Source of the DNA: Spirometra erinaceieuropaei
Lineage: Eukaryota; Platyhelminthes; Cestoda; Diphyllobothriidea; Diphyllobothriidae
Assembly (NCBI GenBank): GCA_902702965.1
Contig: CACRXP010000115.1
Location: 689,807 to 753,806 of the forward strand
Direction: 5' to 3'
Length of the DNA: 64,000 nucleotides
Shown: one piece after another, positions 21,851 to 33,044 of the stretch
How the letters are laid out: the number at the start of each line of letters is the position of its first letter
Position numbering within the stretch: position 1 is the first letter of the stretch
Position numbers and translations under genes: made by a program
The notes under the pieces: model-generated
Told to the model about the DNA's origin: nothing
What the model saw: the letters and a program-made list of their open reading frames with translations, nothing else
Databases searched by the model: none

Positions 21851-23660
21851 AACGCCTAAAACCGCCTTAAAGTATGCCATTATAAATACAAATACACCGG
21901 ACTGACCACTTCCTGCATATTTGCCGTGATCAGCCGGTGATAACTTAATCACAGGTCGTGCCACACGGGGCATGAATCCCGTAGCTGGTGGTCATCGAGA
22001 AGCCCTTTGCAATAACGAGCTCAAATCATGTCAGTTTCGTCTTGCAGCCAGGATAGACGAGTGAATGTCAAACCTGTGTGGCTCCGTATTTCTAATCTCA
22101 ATTAGCATGACGCAAGCCCGCTAAAAGAGTTAAGAGAGCGTAATTCAGTAGTCAGATGACTCGTGGTCCGAATTCCGGGTTTGCAGCCCTCCGGACTGTG
22201 CTGCCACTGGGTTATGGCAACAAATAAGTGGAAGCTGGCTATTTCAATATCTCAGGCTTCAGATTAGTCAGTTGACAAACGCCTGTATCTTGTAGGCGGT
22301 CCGGATTATTGTGACGTACCTGGTAGCGTTCTCACTTTCCTCTGGTCATGACTTCAACCAATTTCCGTCGTCATAATTTTTTGTAAGTCGGAAATGCATT
22401 TTCTCACTTTGCTTTAGTTGCTTGGCGGTGCGTAGTCACGCGTTATTCTCTCAGTTCCAGCTCTTTTTTAAAAATTCCGGAAGTCTCTCGGTTTGCTCTA
22501 GACCTACGGCAACTTCAACACATTTTAAGTTTACTGCTTTAAATAGAAAGCTTTCTACTGACTTCACTGTGCACTCAGTCGCAACTAGAAGCTTATATCC
22601 AAAATTCTCGGTTCTCTGGAATATTCGTTTTTATAAAACCCTTGCACACCAGAATATAACCAATGCAGCAGTTTCGAAGCTGCAGCAGAGATCGAAGTAA
22701 TTTAATAAGTTTTCATACTGATGAAACCAAGGTTAAATTTGTTTTGAGACATTTTAACCAAATGCGCAAGGTGGTAACCACCACGATTTTCATTTGGTGG
22801 GAGTGGGCGTTTTGTGGAACAACATCAACAGCAACATCAACCAAGGTTTTATTAGCAGGTAACTATGGAAAAATTACGTTACCCGGCCCCATGCTAGCTG
22901 TTACTTTATGCGCAAATTATATTTACTTAAATAATTCACGAACTTTACCCATAAATTATGGTTTTCCTCTTCACAGTCTGACTTATTCGAGTTACTGGAT
23001 CACGTATTTCCCACAGATGAAATTAGTTATTCAGAAAACCATTTGGCGAGCACACGGTTGTTTTTGATGGATTCCTGTCAGGTCACTGCACTGATATTGC
23101 AACGGAATGGACGTAGAAACATGAAAGCAAAAAAGATAAATCGATCAAAATTCTTCTTATAACAGAGGCAAAGTGTAAGATTTTGGGGGAGAGGGTAATA
23201 GTCGACAGTATCAAGAATGGGGTAGAAGCGGAAGGATGCGAAGTGTTACAGGACTAGTGGACCTTTGACTACGGTGGGCGTTGAGCCTGAACTAGGAGCA
23301 TAACCAACGCAGTTCTCGATAATTTTGTTGATTTTGGACATCGTGTGGAACTCGGCAGAGATGTTTATGTACATAACAATGTTCCATCGAGCCACCCTGA
23401 TCTACCATCGGCTCCTGCTATCAACGACTAAAAGAACCACCATCAGGTTACGAAAACCAGTCTTGTCCGCGCAGATGAACCACGTTCGGGCTCCGAAACT
23501 ACCACGATCAAAGCTGGACTAAACCTACACCTCTCCGCGAGCTTTTGCTCTCGCCCTGTTCCCGGCATTGACTGTTATCGCATCTCCCCTCCCGCCCATA
23601 TTCCCACTACCCGCCTATGTTCACGACAAACTTTAATCGATTTCTGTAATCACTGACTAG
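21851..23660 (+). repeat. Repeat H, copy A
   Basis: Aligns with copy B (27,778-28,970) over its first 1.2 kb and with copy C (28,971-30,190) over its last 1.2 kb. It therefore represents the most complete version. Landmarks are ataaatacaaatacaccg, a cagtttcgtcttgcagccag stretch, a ggtccggattattgtgacg stretch, tttggtgggagtgggcg and atggacgtagaaacatga. Between tgtggaac and aacatcaacc it lacks about 50 bp that B and C both have. The frames 22,422-22,700 and 22,663-23,067 are open here but have no recognised motif. The element class is unknown. Confidence 0.85.
23290..23525 (+). pseudogene. PLE-like endonuclease C-terminal fragment (family 3)
   Basis: Frames here read a conserved tail seen four times in the window (also 29.86, 39.7 minus and 57.7 kb): FGHRVEL or its DSGHHVD equivalent, then SSHP, then RLRKPVL and RAPKLPRSKLD. 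The HxxDSGHxV and following region resemble the part of GIY-YIG PLE nucleases downstream of the YIG motif. The catalytic N-terminal half is missing in every copy. Family assignment is therefore tentative, but the four-copy conservation is clear. Confidence 0.4.
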
Positions 23661-24165
23661 GGCCTACTGCATGCAGGTGGCTGCGTAGGACTCTGCAGGC
23701 GGGAGCAAAATTATTGTTTCGGCAATCCTAGCAGTCATTATGTATGGAGTGGGGAGGTCGTTGCACTTGTTCATATACTGGGGTCCAATTAACCATGACT
23801 AAAGCAACACGCGGCTCACGCGACTGTCACCTCTCAAACGTATGTCGGCCTCATCGAACTGAAATGTGTCGCCGAGTCTCGTCGAATGGACAGCGACCTG
23901 AAAGTGGGCGTCATATCTCCGTAGCGCTGCCGTGTGTTCAGCAATTCGCGTCCGGAGCAGTCTCTTAGTTTCTTCTAAGTAGTTGTTTTGCGATAGGTGA
24001 TAATCGCGTGAGTCGCGAGCTGCTTATGTAATGTTTCCTGGTACCTCAATCGATGAACAAGTGCAACGACATCTCCACTGCATAGTCGGTGCTGAGGCAT
24101 AGTCTGGACAAAGTAATTAACCACTTGATGAGCGCACATGCCAGTGAGTCAAATGGCAGAAGGAG
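23655..24165. mobile_element. Head-to-head GIY-YIG chimera, copy 1
   Basis: 23,740-23,985 matches the minus-strand GIY-YIG of the PLE1 lineage (region from ggtcgttgcacttgtt through tgtgttcagcaattcgcg to agtagttgttttgcga). From about 23,985 the match flips: 23,995-24,165 reads as the same protein region on the plus strand, from the gataatcgcgtgagtcgcg block through gcaacgacatctccactgc to gagcgcaca.gccagtgagtc. The same junction occurs at 31,955, so this inverted structure is inherited, not a local accident. The short leader 23,655-23,740 (gggcctactgca...gcgggagcaaaattattg) also recurs, at 30,566-30,650. Confidence 0.8.
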
Positions 24166-27100
24166 AACGTTAAAGCGGGAACAATTAACATTTCTATTGT
24201 CAGTAATAAATGTTCAATAACCAAGGGACTCATCAAGTTATTTTAAAGCAACCGGCTTGTACTTTTTCCCAAAAAATGTCAGTTAGAATATGTAATTACG
24301 TCTTTTAAAAAATACAGGTAGAGAAGGACAATTCAGCAAGACCAAAAGTACATCAGTCAGCACGTGATGGTAAAAGTGCTCACTGGCTGGAACTGGAGTC
24401 TATTATGGAAAGCCAATATATTACGAAGTCTCAACATCTATCTTGATTAAATATTCTCCTAAAGCAGATTGCCTTGAAACGCACACACACAGACGCGACT
24501 CGATTATCGCAGGGATCAAAATTAATTTGTAAGGAAGGGAAGCTAATGTCCAGCAATTATCTGATGACGAATTTGGATGAAAATGGAGGAAGGCGAAAAA
24601 GCAAATTATCGGCCCAGTGGTCGAATATCCTTATTTTTAAATTTTTTTCTGGAACACGCCTCCCGTGTTATACTGGCAAATTCCTATTCATAAACAAGTG
24701 GATGTCGGGTAAGACCGCTCGAAAACCCGACGCTGTGCCTTATTTTCTAAACAGCTGTGGGCTCTTTTTTCAACTGTTGAAAAATATTTTTCACCGCTCA
24801 AGTCAAAAAAACATTTTGTCAGCCTTTTAAATTGTAAAGAAAGTGTCTGAGGAAAAACCGACAGCCAGCACATAGCGGACGCAATACACCCGGCAATGCA
24901 GACGGAAGCGGCATACACATATCTTAGCATATGAGCTGTGCTTTTTGTAATTTAAAACTGCCCACGCATGAGCGCTTAGCTACTTACCAAAATAAATTGA
25001 AAATAAATAACTAATTCTTCCAGTTTACTTTGCATTTCTAAGTCATTCGTGCTAAACCTACGCAGTGGGCTTTATAGATTGCTAAATGCTTTCTGCATGT
25101 AGGAGAGTGAGCATAGGCAGCAAAACACATTTCAAAATTATTTTTTGTTTCGTCAGACGTGTGAAAACTTTACATAGTCTTCCCAGACAATAAATAGGTT
25201 CATTATGCTTCGATGAAATCGTGCTAATTTGGTTTATTTCTTCTCCGTTTTCAGGGCAATTTAGTGTCGACTGTGAGATTTACTGGTCAAATAAGGAGAG
25301 AGGGAAAGCTTAGTTTTACATAAAGCCTAACAGATTGATCGAGACGACTTTTTGGTTTATATAAGTAGTCAGTAAAATAGGGTTTATCTTCAGCATGAAT
25401 CCTTCCTTGACTTGGGGAAAAACGATTGCTTTTTCCTTAGGCATGATTCGAGAACAAATCCTCGCTGCGCTCTTAAGCACAAGTAGGTATACAAATTTTG
25501 TGGAGCAACCTTTATTTCTGCATCGAGGACACTTGATGAAATTTTTCAAGGCTCCAGCAACACCGTTGCCTCTCAAAAAGGCAACAAGACACACACCGTG
25601 TAATATTTTCCATTATATTTTCAGAATGACTGCCTCTTATTTCATGTGTTCAAAAAATCGGCGTAAGTTCGTATTCTACGGATCGACCATGCGGATTAAT
25701 CTAAGAACATTGCGTTTAAACCGTACAATTAGCGCTCTTTGTAACGGCCAGGAAAACGCATTTATTCTGTTCATTGTTTGAGAATATTTAGTAAAGTTAT
25801 TTAACAAAAATGGAGATCAATATGGATTCAGCATTTCCCTAAAAAACATTAAGTTTTAGGTAATTTTTGTGTTCCCAATACCTTCGCTTGTAAATATTTA
25901 ATACTTTTTGCATTGAGCAACCTATTTGCTCATTTCTCTCTAGGTTTTGCCAGCTGCTACATATGTTTTTTATCTGGATCAATGATAACGAATTTTGTTG
26001 TATCTAGTACAGAATTTGTAGCCCTATTATACAAAATACACGAATACATGGAATAAAGTCTTAAAGTGCGTAAGTGTGAATATTATAGAGCGTTGGTTTT
26101 GTTTATTTAGTCAATTCCAGAGATATGCAAATTGCTCTAGAAGTTTGTCGGCTCACGCAACGGTCTGTATACATTGTGGTCTCTTCAAACAGAATGACCG
26201 CCGCAGAACTCGCCTGAACTGACATAGGCTTCACTGCGCCGTCTGTGTTCATTGTGTCTTTAATTACTAGCTTAAACAAGAATAATTAAGATCCTCGTAG
26301 GTGTCACAGCTTACGCACGGAGTTTGTCCTTAATTATGAAGACTGATTATGGGAACTAGCATGATAATTGTAGGCAACTACCACGTTGCGCATTTTGCTC
26401 GTTCACTAAGCCTCTCCTGGAAAATGTTTTTTTGATTAGGAAAATTGCTTAAGTGTTTCTGTATCGCAAAAAGTTCAGCATTGCTTGGGAAAATCTACAT
26501 TACAATATACTAAGGCTGTCGTACGTTTAGTTTACGCATGTAAGCGTGTTTTGCTCTGAGAAAAGAAGAATGTCACTTTGAAGATTCCGTCGAAGAAAAC
26601 CCACACACTTGAAGATTAATTTTGCCAGTCATTAACCACGGGAGACAGGCTGTGAACAAATTGGCTCTTTTTTTATAAAAACAGGATGCTTTATCTCTTT
26701 TTCGGTCACATTTGCAATTGTAAGTAATTTGTGCTCCGAGGTGCGCAGAGAATTTTTTATTTTAACTTGCCGATTCTGCTCGCGCCACCCAAGTCATCCA
26801 GCTTGGACAGATTATTTGTCCAAATACTTGACTGTTGATGCAGCACCCATGATACATGGCAGATGAAGGGAGGTAATGAGACAGTTTTGTTTTCCGAGGA
26901 ATTGCTGGAAATTAAACGCATGGGAAATGATTCAACAAATGTTTTATGTGCTGATATGTAGTCCGCGGTTATTGTACATCGAAGACTCGTCTATTGGTTG
27001 ATACAGCAGATTTTTGCAAACCCCTAACGTAGTTGGGGCGTGAAAATAAGATGCATGAATAAACGTGCTGAGGGTTAAACAGACAAAGCTATATCACTTT

Positions 27101-27777
27101 AGAAAGTGATACTACTTATTACGGCTCTGCACCCAATGCAGTAATGATTGTGCTCATAAGGCCTTCGTAAAAACATATAAATTGTTGTTTTTCGAGCATA
27201 CATATGGCCCCCTGTAGCGGATACAGAGTCAGCCAGACCGTAACAATATCGAAGCACTACAGTAGATAAATATTAAGAATGAATCAAGGCAACTGTTCTT
27301 TCCTCTGGTCAGTCACTCAGCATCTATATATGCCCCCATACCTGTCGTTGGCTCTATGAAATCAGTCAGCGGTTGTTTTGAGAACTGCTTTAGTAGGGTA
27401 GGTTAAGCCGAATGGCATTTGAACGTGGCAATAATAAAACTTTAACATACCAGTGATGGCTGTAAGGGGGGAACAACTAACAGTGTGCCCAACGCAGCAG
27501 AAGCTTACCTGTGGAGGAACGAATGATCAGAAGACTCTGACAAGCACCCGCAATCTTCTCCCTGCTGTAGGAGACTGATGTTTTGCCTAAAAGCCCTTAC
27601 AAGCATATTGATTAAACAGGGTTGCAGGATACATCCTGTGCAAAGTCGCGTTTTATACTCAACTGAACAGAAAACCCAATTTATACTTTGTTGGTATGCG
27701 ATATGGATGTTTTCCTGCCAGTTTCTAATAATCTATGATATAGCGTCATGAATACTATCACCGAATAGTGCTTTCTC
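24166..27777 (+). repeat. Repeat D, copy D1 (3.6 kb)
   Basis: Colinear with D2 (41,395-42,564 plus 44,280-46,536) and, in reverse, with D3 (51,826-55,000). D1 lacks the first about 120 bp present in D2 and D3, but extends to the same right end as D3, which contains a small hairpin actat-caccga-atagt. It retains the uninterrupted site caataaataggttcattatg near 25,190 where D2 carries a PLE. Frames such as 24,474-24,830 and 25,395-25,781 are not conserved between the three copies, so no protein is credited. The element class is unknown. No terminal inverted repeat or tRNA head was recognised. Confidence 0.9.
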
Positions 27778-28970
27778 AAGCGCCTAAAAGTATGCGCTTA
27801 TAAATACAAATACACCGAGCTGACCACTTCCTGCCTATTTGCCGTAATCAGCAGGTGATAACTTAATCACGGGTCGTCCCACCCGGGGCCTAAATCCCAG
27901 AGCTTGTGGTCATCGAGAAGCCCTTTGCAATAACGAGCTCAAATCATGTCAGTTTCGTCTTGCAGCCAGGATAGACGAGTGAATGCCAAACCTGTGTGGC
28001 TCCATATTTCTGATCTCGACTGACATGACGCGAGCCCGCTAAAAGATGACTCCTGGTCCGAATTCCGGGTTTGCAGCCCTTAGGAATGTACTGTCGCTGA
28101 GCTGTGGCAACAAATAAGTGGAAGCTGGCTATTTCAATATCTCCAGCTTTAAATTAGTTAGATGGCAAACGCCTGCATCTTGTAGGCGGTCCGGATTATT
28201 GTGACGTACCTGGTCGCGTTCTCACTTCCCTCTGGTCGTGGCTCCAACCAATTTCCGTCGTCCTAATTTTTTGTAAGTCGGAAGTGCATTTTTTCACTTG
28301 CATTTAAATGCTTGGCGGTGCGTAGTCAAGCGCTATTCTCCCCGTTCCAGCTCTTTTATAAAAATACCGGAAGTCTCTCGGTTTTGCTTTGGACCTACGG
28401 CTACTTCAACACATTTTGACTTTACTGCTTTAATGGGTCTCTACTGACTTCACTGTGCACTCAGTCGCAACTAGAAGCTTTATATCAGAATTCCCGGTTC
28501 TAAGGAATATTCGGTTCTATAAAACACTTGCACAGCAGAATATAACCAATGCAGCAGTTTTGATGCAGCAGCGGATATCAAAGTAAGTTAATAAAATGTC
28601 ATACTGATAAAACCAAGGTAAAATTTGTTTTGAGACATTTTAACCAAATTTGCAGGGTGGTTACCAACACGATTTTCATTTGGTGGGAGTGGGCGTTTTG
28701 TGGAACTCACTCGTCCCGAGGTGCCACAGGGCTGTCTCTCGAACCAAACTAGCAGCTTGTGGGCTACATCAACCAAGGTTTAATTAGCAGACAAGTATGG
28801 CGGAATTACGTTACCCGGCCCCATACTAGCCGTTACTTTATGCGCAAATTATATTTACATAAATAATTCACGAAGCTTACACATAAATTATGGTTTTATT
28901 CTTCGCAGTTTGACTTATTCATATTACTGGGTCACTCATTTCCCATAGATTAAACCAGTTATTCATGAAT
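27778..28970 (+). repeat. Repeat H, copy B (3' truncated)
   Basis: Matches copy A from its start at ataaatacaaatacaccg to about position 23,030 of A, with roughly 10 percent divergence. It ends at ttattcatgaatac, where copy C begins abruptly. B retains the ctcactcgtcccgaggtgcc segment missing from A. It directly follows the end of D1. Confidence 0.85.
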
Positions 28971-30190
28971 ACACCGGAAGTCTCTCGGTTTTGCTCTAGA
29001 CCTACGGCAACTTCAACACATTTTAAGTTTACTGCTTTAAATAGAAAGCTTTCTACTGACTTCACTGTGCACTCAGTCGCAACTAGAAGCTTATATCCAA
29101 AATTCTCGGTTCTCTGGAATATTCGTTTTTATAAAACCCTTGCACACCAGAATATAACCAATGCAGCAGTTTCGAAGCTGCAGCAGAGATCGAAGTAATT
29201 TAATAAGTTTTCATACTGATGAAACCAAGGTTAAATTTGTTTTGAGACATTTTAACCAAATGCGCAAGGTGGTAACCACCACGATTTTCATTTGGTGGGA
29301 GTGGGCGTTTTGTGGAACTCACTCGTCCCGAGGTGCCACGGGGCTGTTTCTTCAACCACACTAGCAGCTTGTGAGCAACATCAACCAAGGTTTTATTAGC
29401 AGGTAACTATGGAAAAATTACGTTACCCGGCCCCATGCTAGCTGTTACTTTATGCGCAAATTATATTTACTTAAATAATTCACGAACTTTACCCATAAAT
29501 TATGGTTTTCCTCTTCGCAGTCTGACTTATTCGAGTTACTGGATCACGTATTTCCCACAGATGAAATTAGTTATTCAGAAAACCATTTGGCGAGCACACG
29601 GTTGTTTTTGATGGATTCCTGTCAGGTCACTGCACTGATATTGCAACGGAATGGACGTAGAAACATGAAAGCAAAAAAGATAAATCGATCAAAATTCTTC
29701 TTATAACAGAGGCAAAGTGTAAGATTTTGGGGGAGAGGGTAATAGCCGTCAATATCAGGAAAGGGGTAGGAGCGGAAGGACGCGAAGTGTTACAGGACTA
29801 ATGGAACTTTGACCACTATGGGTGCAGAGCCTGCACTAGGAGCATAACCAACACATACCTCAAGCATGTTGTTGATTCTGGACATCGTGTGGACCTCGTT
29901 AGAGCTTTTCATGTGCCTAACAATGCTACACCGAGCCACCCTGAGATAGAATCGGCTCCTGCTAGCAACGGCTAAAGAGACCGCCATCAGGTTACGAGAA
30001 GCAGTCTTGTCAACGCAGATGAACCGCGTTCGGTCTCCGAAACTACCGTGGTCAAGGCTTGACTAATCCTACAACTCTCCGCGCGCTTCTGCTCTCGTCC
30101 CGTCCCTGGCATTGACTGCTATCGCTTATCCCCTCCCGCCCATATTCCCACTATCCGCCTTTGCTTTACGACAAACTTTAATCAATTTGT
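28971..30190 (+). repeat. Repeat H, copy C (5' truncated)
   Basis: Begins at accggaagtctctcgg, equivalent to 22,477 of copy A. 28,975-29,743 is nearly identical to copy A apart from the 50 bp segment that A lacks, and the predicted frame from RPTATSTHFKF to KLQQRSK is the same in both. After about 29,743 the two diverge to the usual 10-15 percent. Placed directly behind copy B, it forms a partial head-to-tail tandem. Confidence 0.9.
29860..30065 (+). pseudogene. PLE-like endonuclease C-terminal fragment (family 3)
   Basis: Same conserved tail as at 23.3 kb, here with gttgattctggacatcgtgtgg encoding the DSGHRV block, then the SHP block and an NHVR-like end written as aaccgcgttcgg. Stops and a frameshift interrupt it. 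It lies within the downstream part of repeat H copy C. Confidence 0.4.
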
Positions 30191-31299
30191 ATAATCACTG
30201 ATATGTTTTTGCATCTACCGCCCTTCTATATAAATGTACTTACCTGGGACTTTTTAAAATATAAACCGTTGCTTAGCAAACGGTCTTCCGAATACTGGCG
30301 CGCGATTTTTCGCAAACCTAATATCTATTGTCAATTAAAGAATACAGTTACCTGGGCCATGAAAAAAATATGAAATCTGAGGGAAAAATATCCCGTTTTT
30401 CGGTATACGCCGTGTGAGCAGAATTGAAAGTAATCGAAGATCAAGACCATCCGCCTGATTCACTGACGTGTCAAACTTGTAAAGCAGTCCACTGTCAGAA
30501 ATGAAATTAATTGCAGCAGCAGCATCAGCAGCACAGACGGCAGTTATGGCGGTCTGTAAACGAACAACTAGGGCCTACTGCATTCAGCTGGCTGCGTAGG
30601 ACTCTGCAGGCGGGAGCAAAATTATTGTTTGGACAAATAGAACAGTCAGTGTGAGCCACAACTTTCACTGACTATTGGCCTTGTGAATTAGCTCGCTGGT
30701 TTTTAAACTGAACTCGTGAGGAGTTCTGAATGTTCGACAAACCGTTGTAAAACTTTATGTCACTCTGACGCACAGCCTGTTTGTGTTTTTGCAGGCCATT
30801 TCCAGGCTTGTTTTCAATTTAACCTACTGACTGGCACGGAAGTTTGTGCACCAAAATACGGTAGGCTAAAACAAGCTGTCCACCAGGATCAAATCGGTTT
30901 TTAACCGTCATCACCCGTATGTAAATGGCAGTTTTGAACCAGTGTGCAATTCCAAAACTAAGTTTCACAGGCGCCTTTTCGGTCGAGCAGGCAAAGTGCG
31001 CTGTTAGGTTTCTGTTCAAGTTTTCTTGGGTAGGCACGTAGACATCGGTTTACAAACGTTGTCGTTTGGAAAGTCACTCATAGTCTATGCACCCTCGGTT
31101 GCCGCTTCAATACGTTTGCCGTCATATCAGTATGGCAGGGATATTGAGTATTCCGGTTGTTTTTATAATTCCGTGCTCGGGCTACCTATCCCGACACATT
31201 GGTCCTGGGACACTCCGCGTACATCTGGTGAGAACTTTGTTGTGTTTGTGCGTTTATTTCTTGTAGATCGTCTAGAACACCGCTAAATACATTAGCGTC
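30191..31299. other. Insertion relative to copy A, with one shared island
   Basis: 30,191-30,560 and 30,650-31,299 have no counterpart in the copy A block, where homology jumps directly. 30,191-30,260 resembles the tail after the family-3 PLE-like fragment at 58.07 and 59.29 kb (atcactgatatgt...tataaatgtact). 30,566-30,650 matches 23,655-23,740. A CAG-rich run (gcagcagcagcatcagcagc) is at 30,512-30,531. The overlapping short frames at 30,716-31,286 have no recognised motif. Confidence 0.5.
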
Positions 31300-31955
31300 A
31301 CACAAAACTGATGACGCGAGTTTCAGGATCTAGTTGATCAGAAGAAGCAGAAGAAGAGACCTCTGGAAAAAGGTCTTTATTCGCCTGACGTTTCGGACTC
31401 TCACTTGAACCCATCATCAGACGCAGTGACAGAAACGAGTGATCCGTGCACAGTAAAGTGCAGAATTCATAGGATGCACTCGCCATGCTACTACATGCCT
31501 ATGATACGTAACCAGTCTCCCCTTCATCGAGGATTGTTGCCCGCTGGTGCGCTCATTGCTTGATGGCTGGCATGCAAGATGTCAACTGTTTAAGTCTTGC
31601 CACCCGCACTGGATGCTGGCGTGATGATCGCTAGGTCATCTGGCTCACCGGCCTGCGCGCTCCGCGAGTAGTTGGCCGGACTATGTCTCAGCACCGAGTA
31701 TGAGGTGGGATTGTCGTTGCACTTGTTGATATACTGGGATCCAGTTAACAATGACTCAAGCAACTCGCGGCTCACGCGCCTGTCATCTCTCAAAATAATT
31801 GCTGCCTCATCGAACTGAGATGTGTCGCCGGGTCTCGGCTAATGGGCGCGACCTGAGAGTGGGCGTCCTATCTCCGTACCGCTGCTGTGTGTTCGGCAAT
31901 TTGCGTCCAGAGCAGTCCTTAAGTTTCTCCTACGTAGTTGTTTCGCGAGAGGTGA
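31300..31955 (-). mobile_element. Penelope-like element 3' part, PLE1 lineage, decayed
   Basis: Homologous to PLE1 at 12.1-12.9 kb across the 3' terminal region and GIY-YIG part. On the minus strand it reads a damaged endonuclease C-terminus (RDDRRVSRELLES, then INKCNDNPTSYSVLRH) and then the 3' end with a hammerhead-like motif and AATAAA (complement of tttatt near 31,376). The YIG region near 31,880-31,950 is frame-disrupted. At about 31,955 the sequence flips into an inverted partial copy of itself. Confidence 0.85.
31383..31424 (-). ncRNA. Hammerhead-like motif, second PLE1-lineage copy
   Basis: Minus strand: CTGATGA, extra T, stem II GGGTTC with GAGTCC (including G-U pairs, loop AAGTGA), then GAAAC and GTC. 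Stem II differs from the 12.2 kb copy but stays paired through wobble changes. Stem I is weakened, since the base before the final T is now G instead of C. Confidence 0.5.
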
Positions 31956-32235
31956 TAATCGCCTGAGTCGCGAGTTGCTAAGGTCATGTTTCCTGGTACC
32001 ATTATCTATGAAAAGTGCAATGACATTTCCACTGCATATTCGGTGTTGAGGCATAGTCTGGATAAAGTAATTAACCACTTGAGGAGCGCACAAGCCAGTG
32101 AGTCAAATGGCCGGGCAACCATCACGTTCGCCTGTAACATGGGGAATGAGATCACAGCAATTAAGAACGTTCATGGCAGTCATCAAGCAAACAGCGCACC
32201 AACAGGCAACAATAATGGGTAAGGGGAGAGCGGTC
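31956..32235 (+). pseudogene. Inverted partial GIY-YIG C-terminus, chimera copy 2
   Basis: On the plus strand this reads CNDISTAYSVLRHSLD, then ATITFACNMGNEITAIKN and a Ser/Asn-rich end. It is the same protein region as the minus-strand PLE immediately to the left (CNDNPTSYSVLRHS). The two therefore form a head-to-head inverted repeat around 31,955. The matching structure at 23,740-24,165 shares the breakpoint. It extends 70 bp further 3' than copy 1, which ends at the D1 boundary. Confidence 0.75.
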
Positions 32236-32264
32236 AACTGTCATAGGTAGGCAGTAGCTTAGCG

Positions 32265-32968
32265 ACTGCATCCTATAAATACTGCAATTTCCTGTCACTT
32301 ACCATCCGTTTCTGCCACTGTCTCTGTTGATGGGTTGGGAGGAGAATCGGAAACGTCAGGCGAATAAGGCTCCTTTTCCAGCGACCGCTTTTCTTCTTAC
32401 CCACGTCAGTTTCCTCAACATGACAGCTTTCTACATCTTCAATTTGATGTTGCCGTGAAGACTGTGGCGATGCCATTCTGTGTTTTGCAGCCACCCAAGT
32501 ACCTCACTGGCTTTCGACGTCCGGTGAGCCACTTCGCCGTCGATTTTGATGCAATAGTGTCCTGCTTAAATGGACTAAGCCGTCCATGGTATTCAGTTGG
32601 GTACCCTTGGCGGAGATACGTAGACCAGTGTATGAAGCGTTGAGCCACTGTTGATGCACGACTATCGTTTTTATCATGTCGGTGCTCAGCCCGAAATCGA
32701 CAGTCGGAGACGAAGGAATCTATACTCTGGCGCATTTCGATGTTTTTATTGCCTTGTTGAGCGTACAATTATCCTTCAAGAGCAGATAGTGGGCAGTAGT
32801 CGCAGAGATGCGTGTAGAGGCCTGCATGCGCTGGATATTGAGGAAATGACCGTCAGTGTTGTTGACGATACGAATGCCCGAAAGCTCATAAGAATGGGAA
32901 TCGGTTGGCATGAGGCTGAAGAGGGTGGGAGCAAATACGCCACTCTGCTCTGCAACGCCTTTCACTGA
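32265..32968 (-). pseudogene. LINE reverse transcriptase fragment (LINE3)
   Basis: Minus-strand fragments of the RT palm and thumb in overlapping frames: GVFAPTLFSLM at the right end (after the motif-B region), GIRIVNNTDGHFLNIQRM, then LLLKDNCTLNKA in place of the usual catalytic FADD block, then VVHQQWLNASYTGLRIS, then a linker with a relic of the downstream SR..TK.D region. Both catalytic aspartates of the FADD box are damaged (L-K-D-N), so the fragment is dead. It is the same LINE superfamily as LINE1 but only about 0.7 kb survives, truncated at both ends. Confidence 0.8.
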
Positions 32969-33023
32969 GAATACACCTGAGATGGCACAACATTATTTAG
33001 GAAGCAGCGGGTATTCCTGTCCA

Positions 33024-33042
33024 ATTATATATATATATATAT
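33024..33042. repeat. (AT)n microsatellite
   Basis: About nine AT units directly before the first SINE array unit. Confidence 0.9.
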
Positions 33043-33044
33043 TT

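Noticed and set aside
22422..23067. Overlapping frames in repeat H copy A as a gene
   Set aside because: They are not open in copy B, and in copy C only because that tract is a near-identical recent copy. No domain is visible.
30512..30531. CRISPR-like or regulatory repeat at the CAG-rich run
   Set aside because: It is a short trinucleotide microsatellite without spacers.
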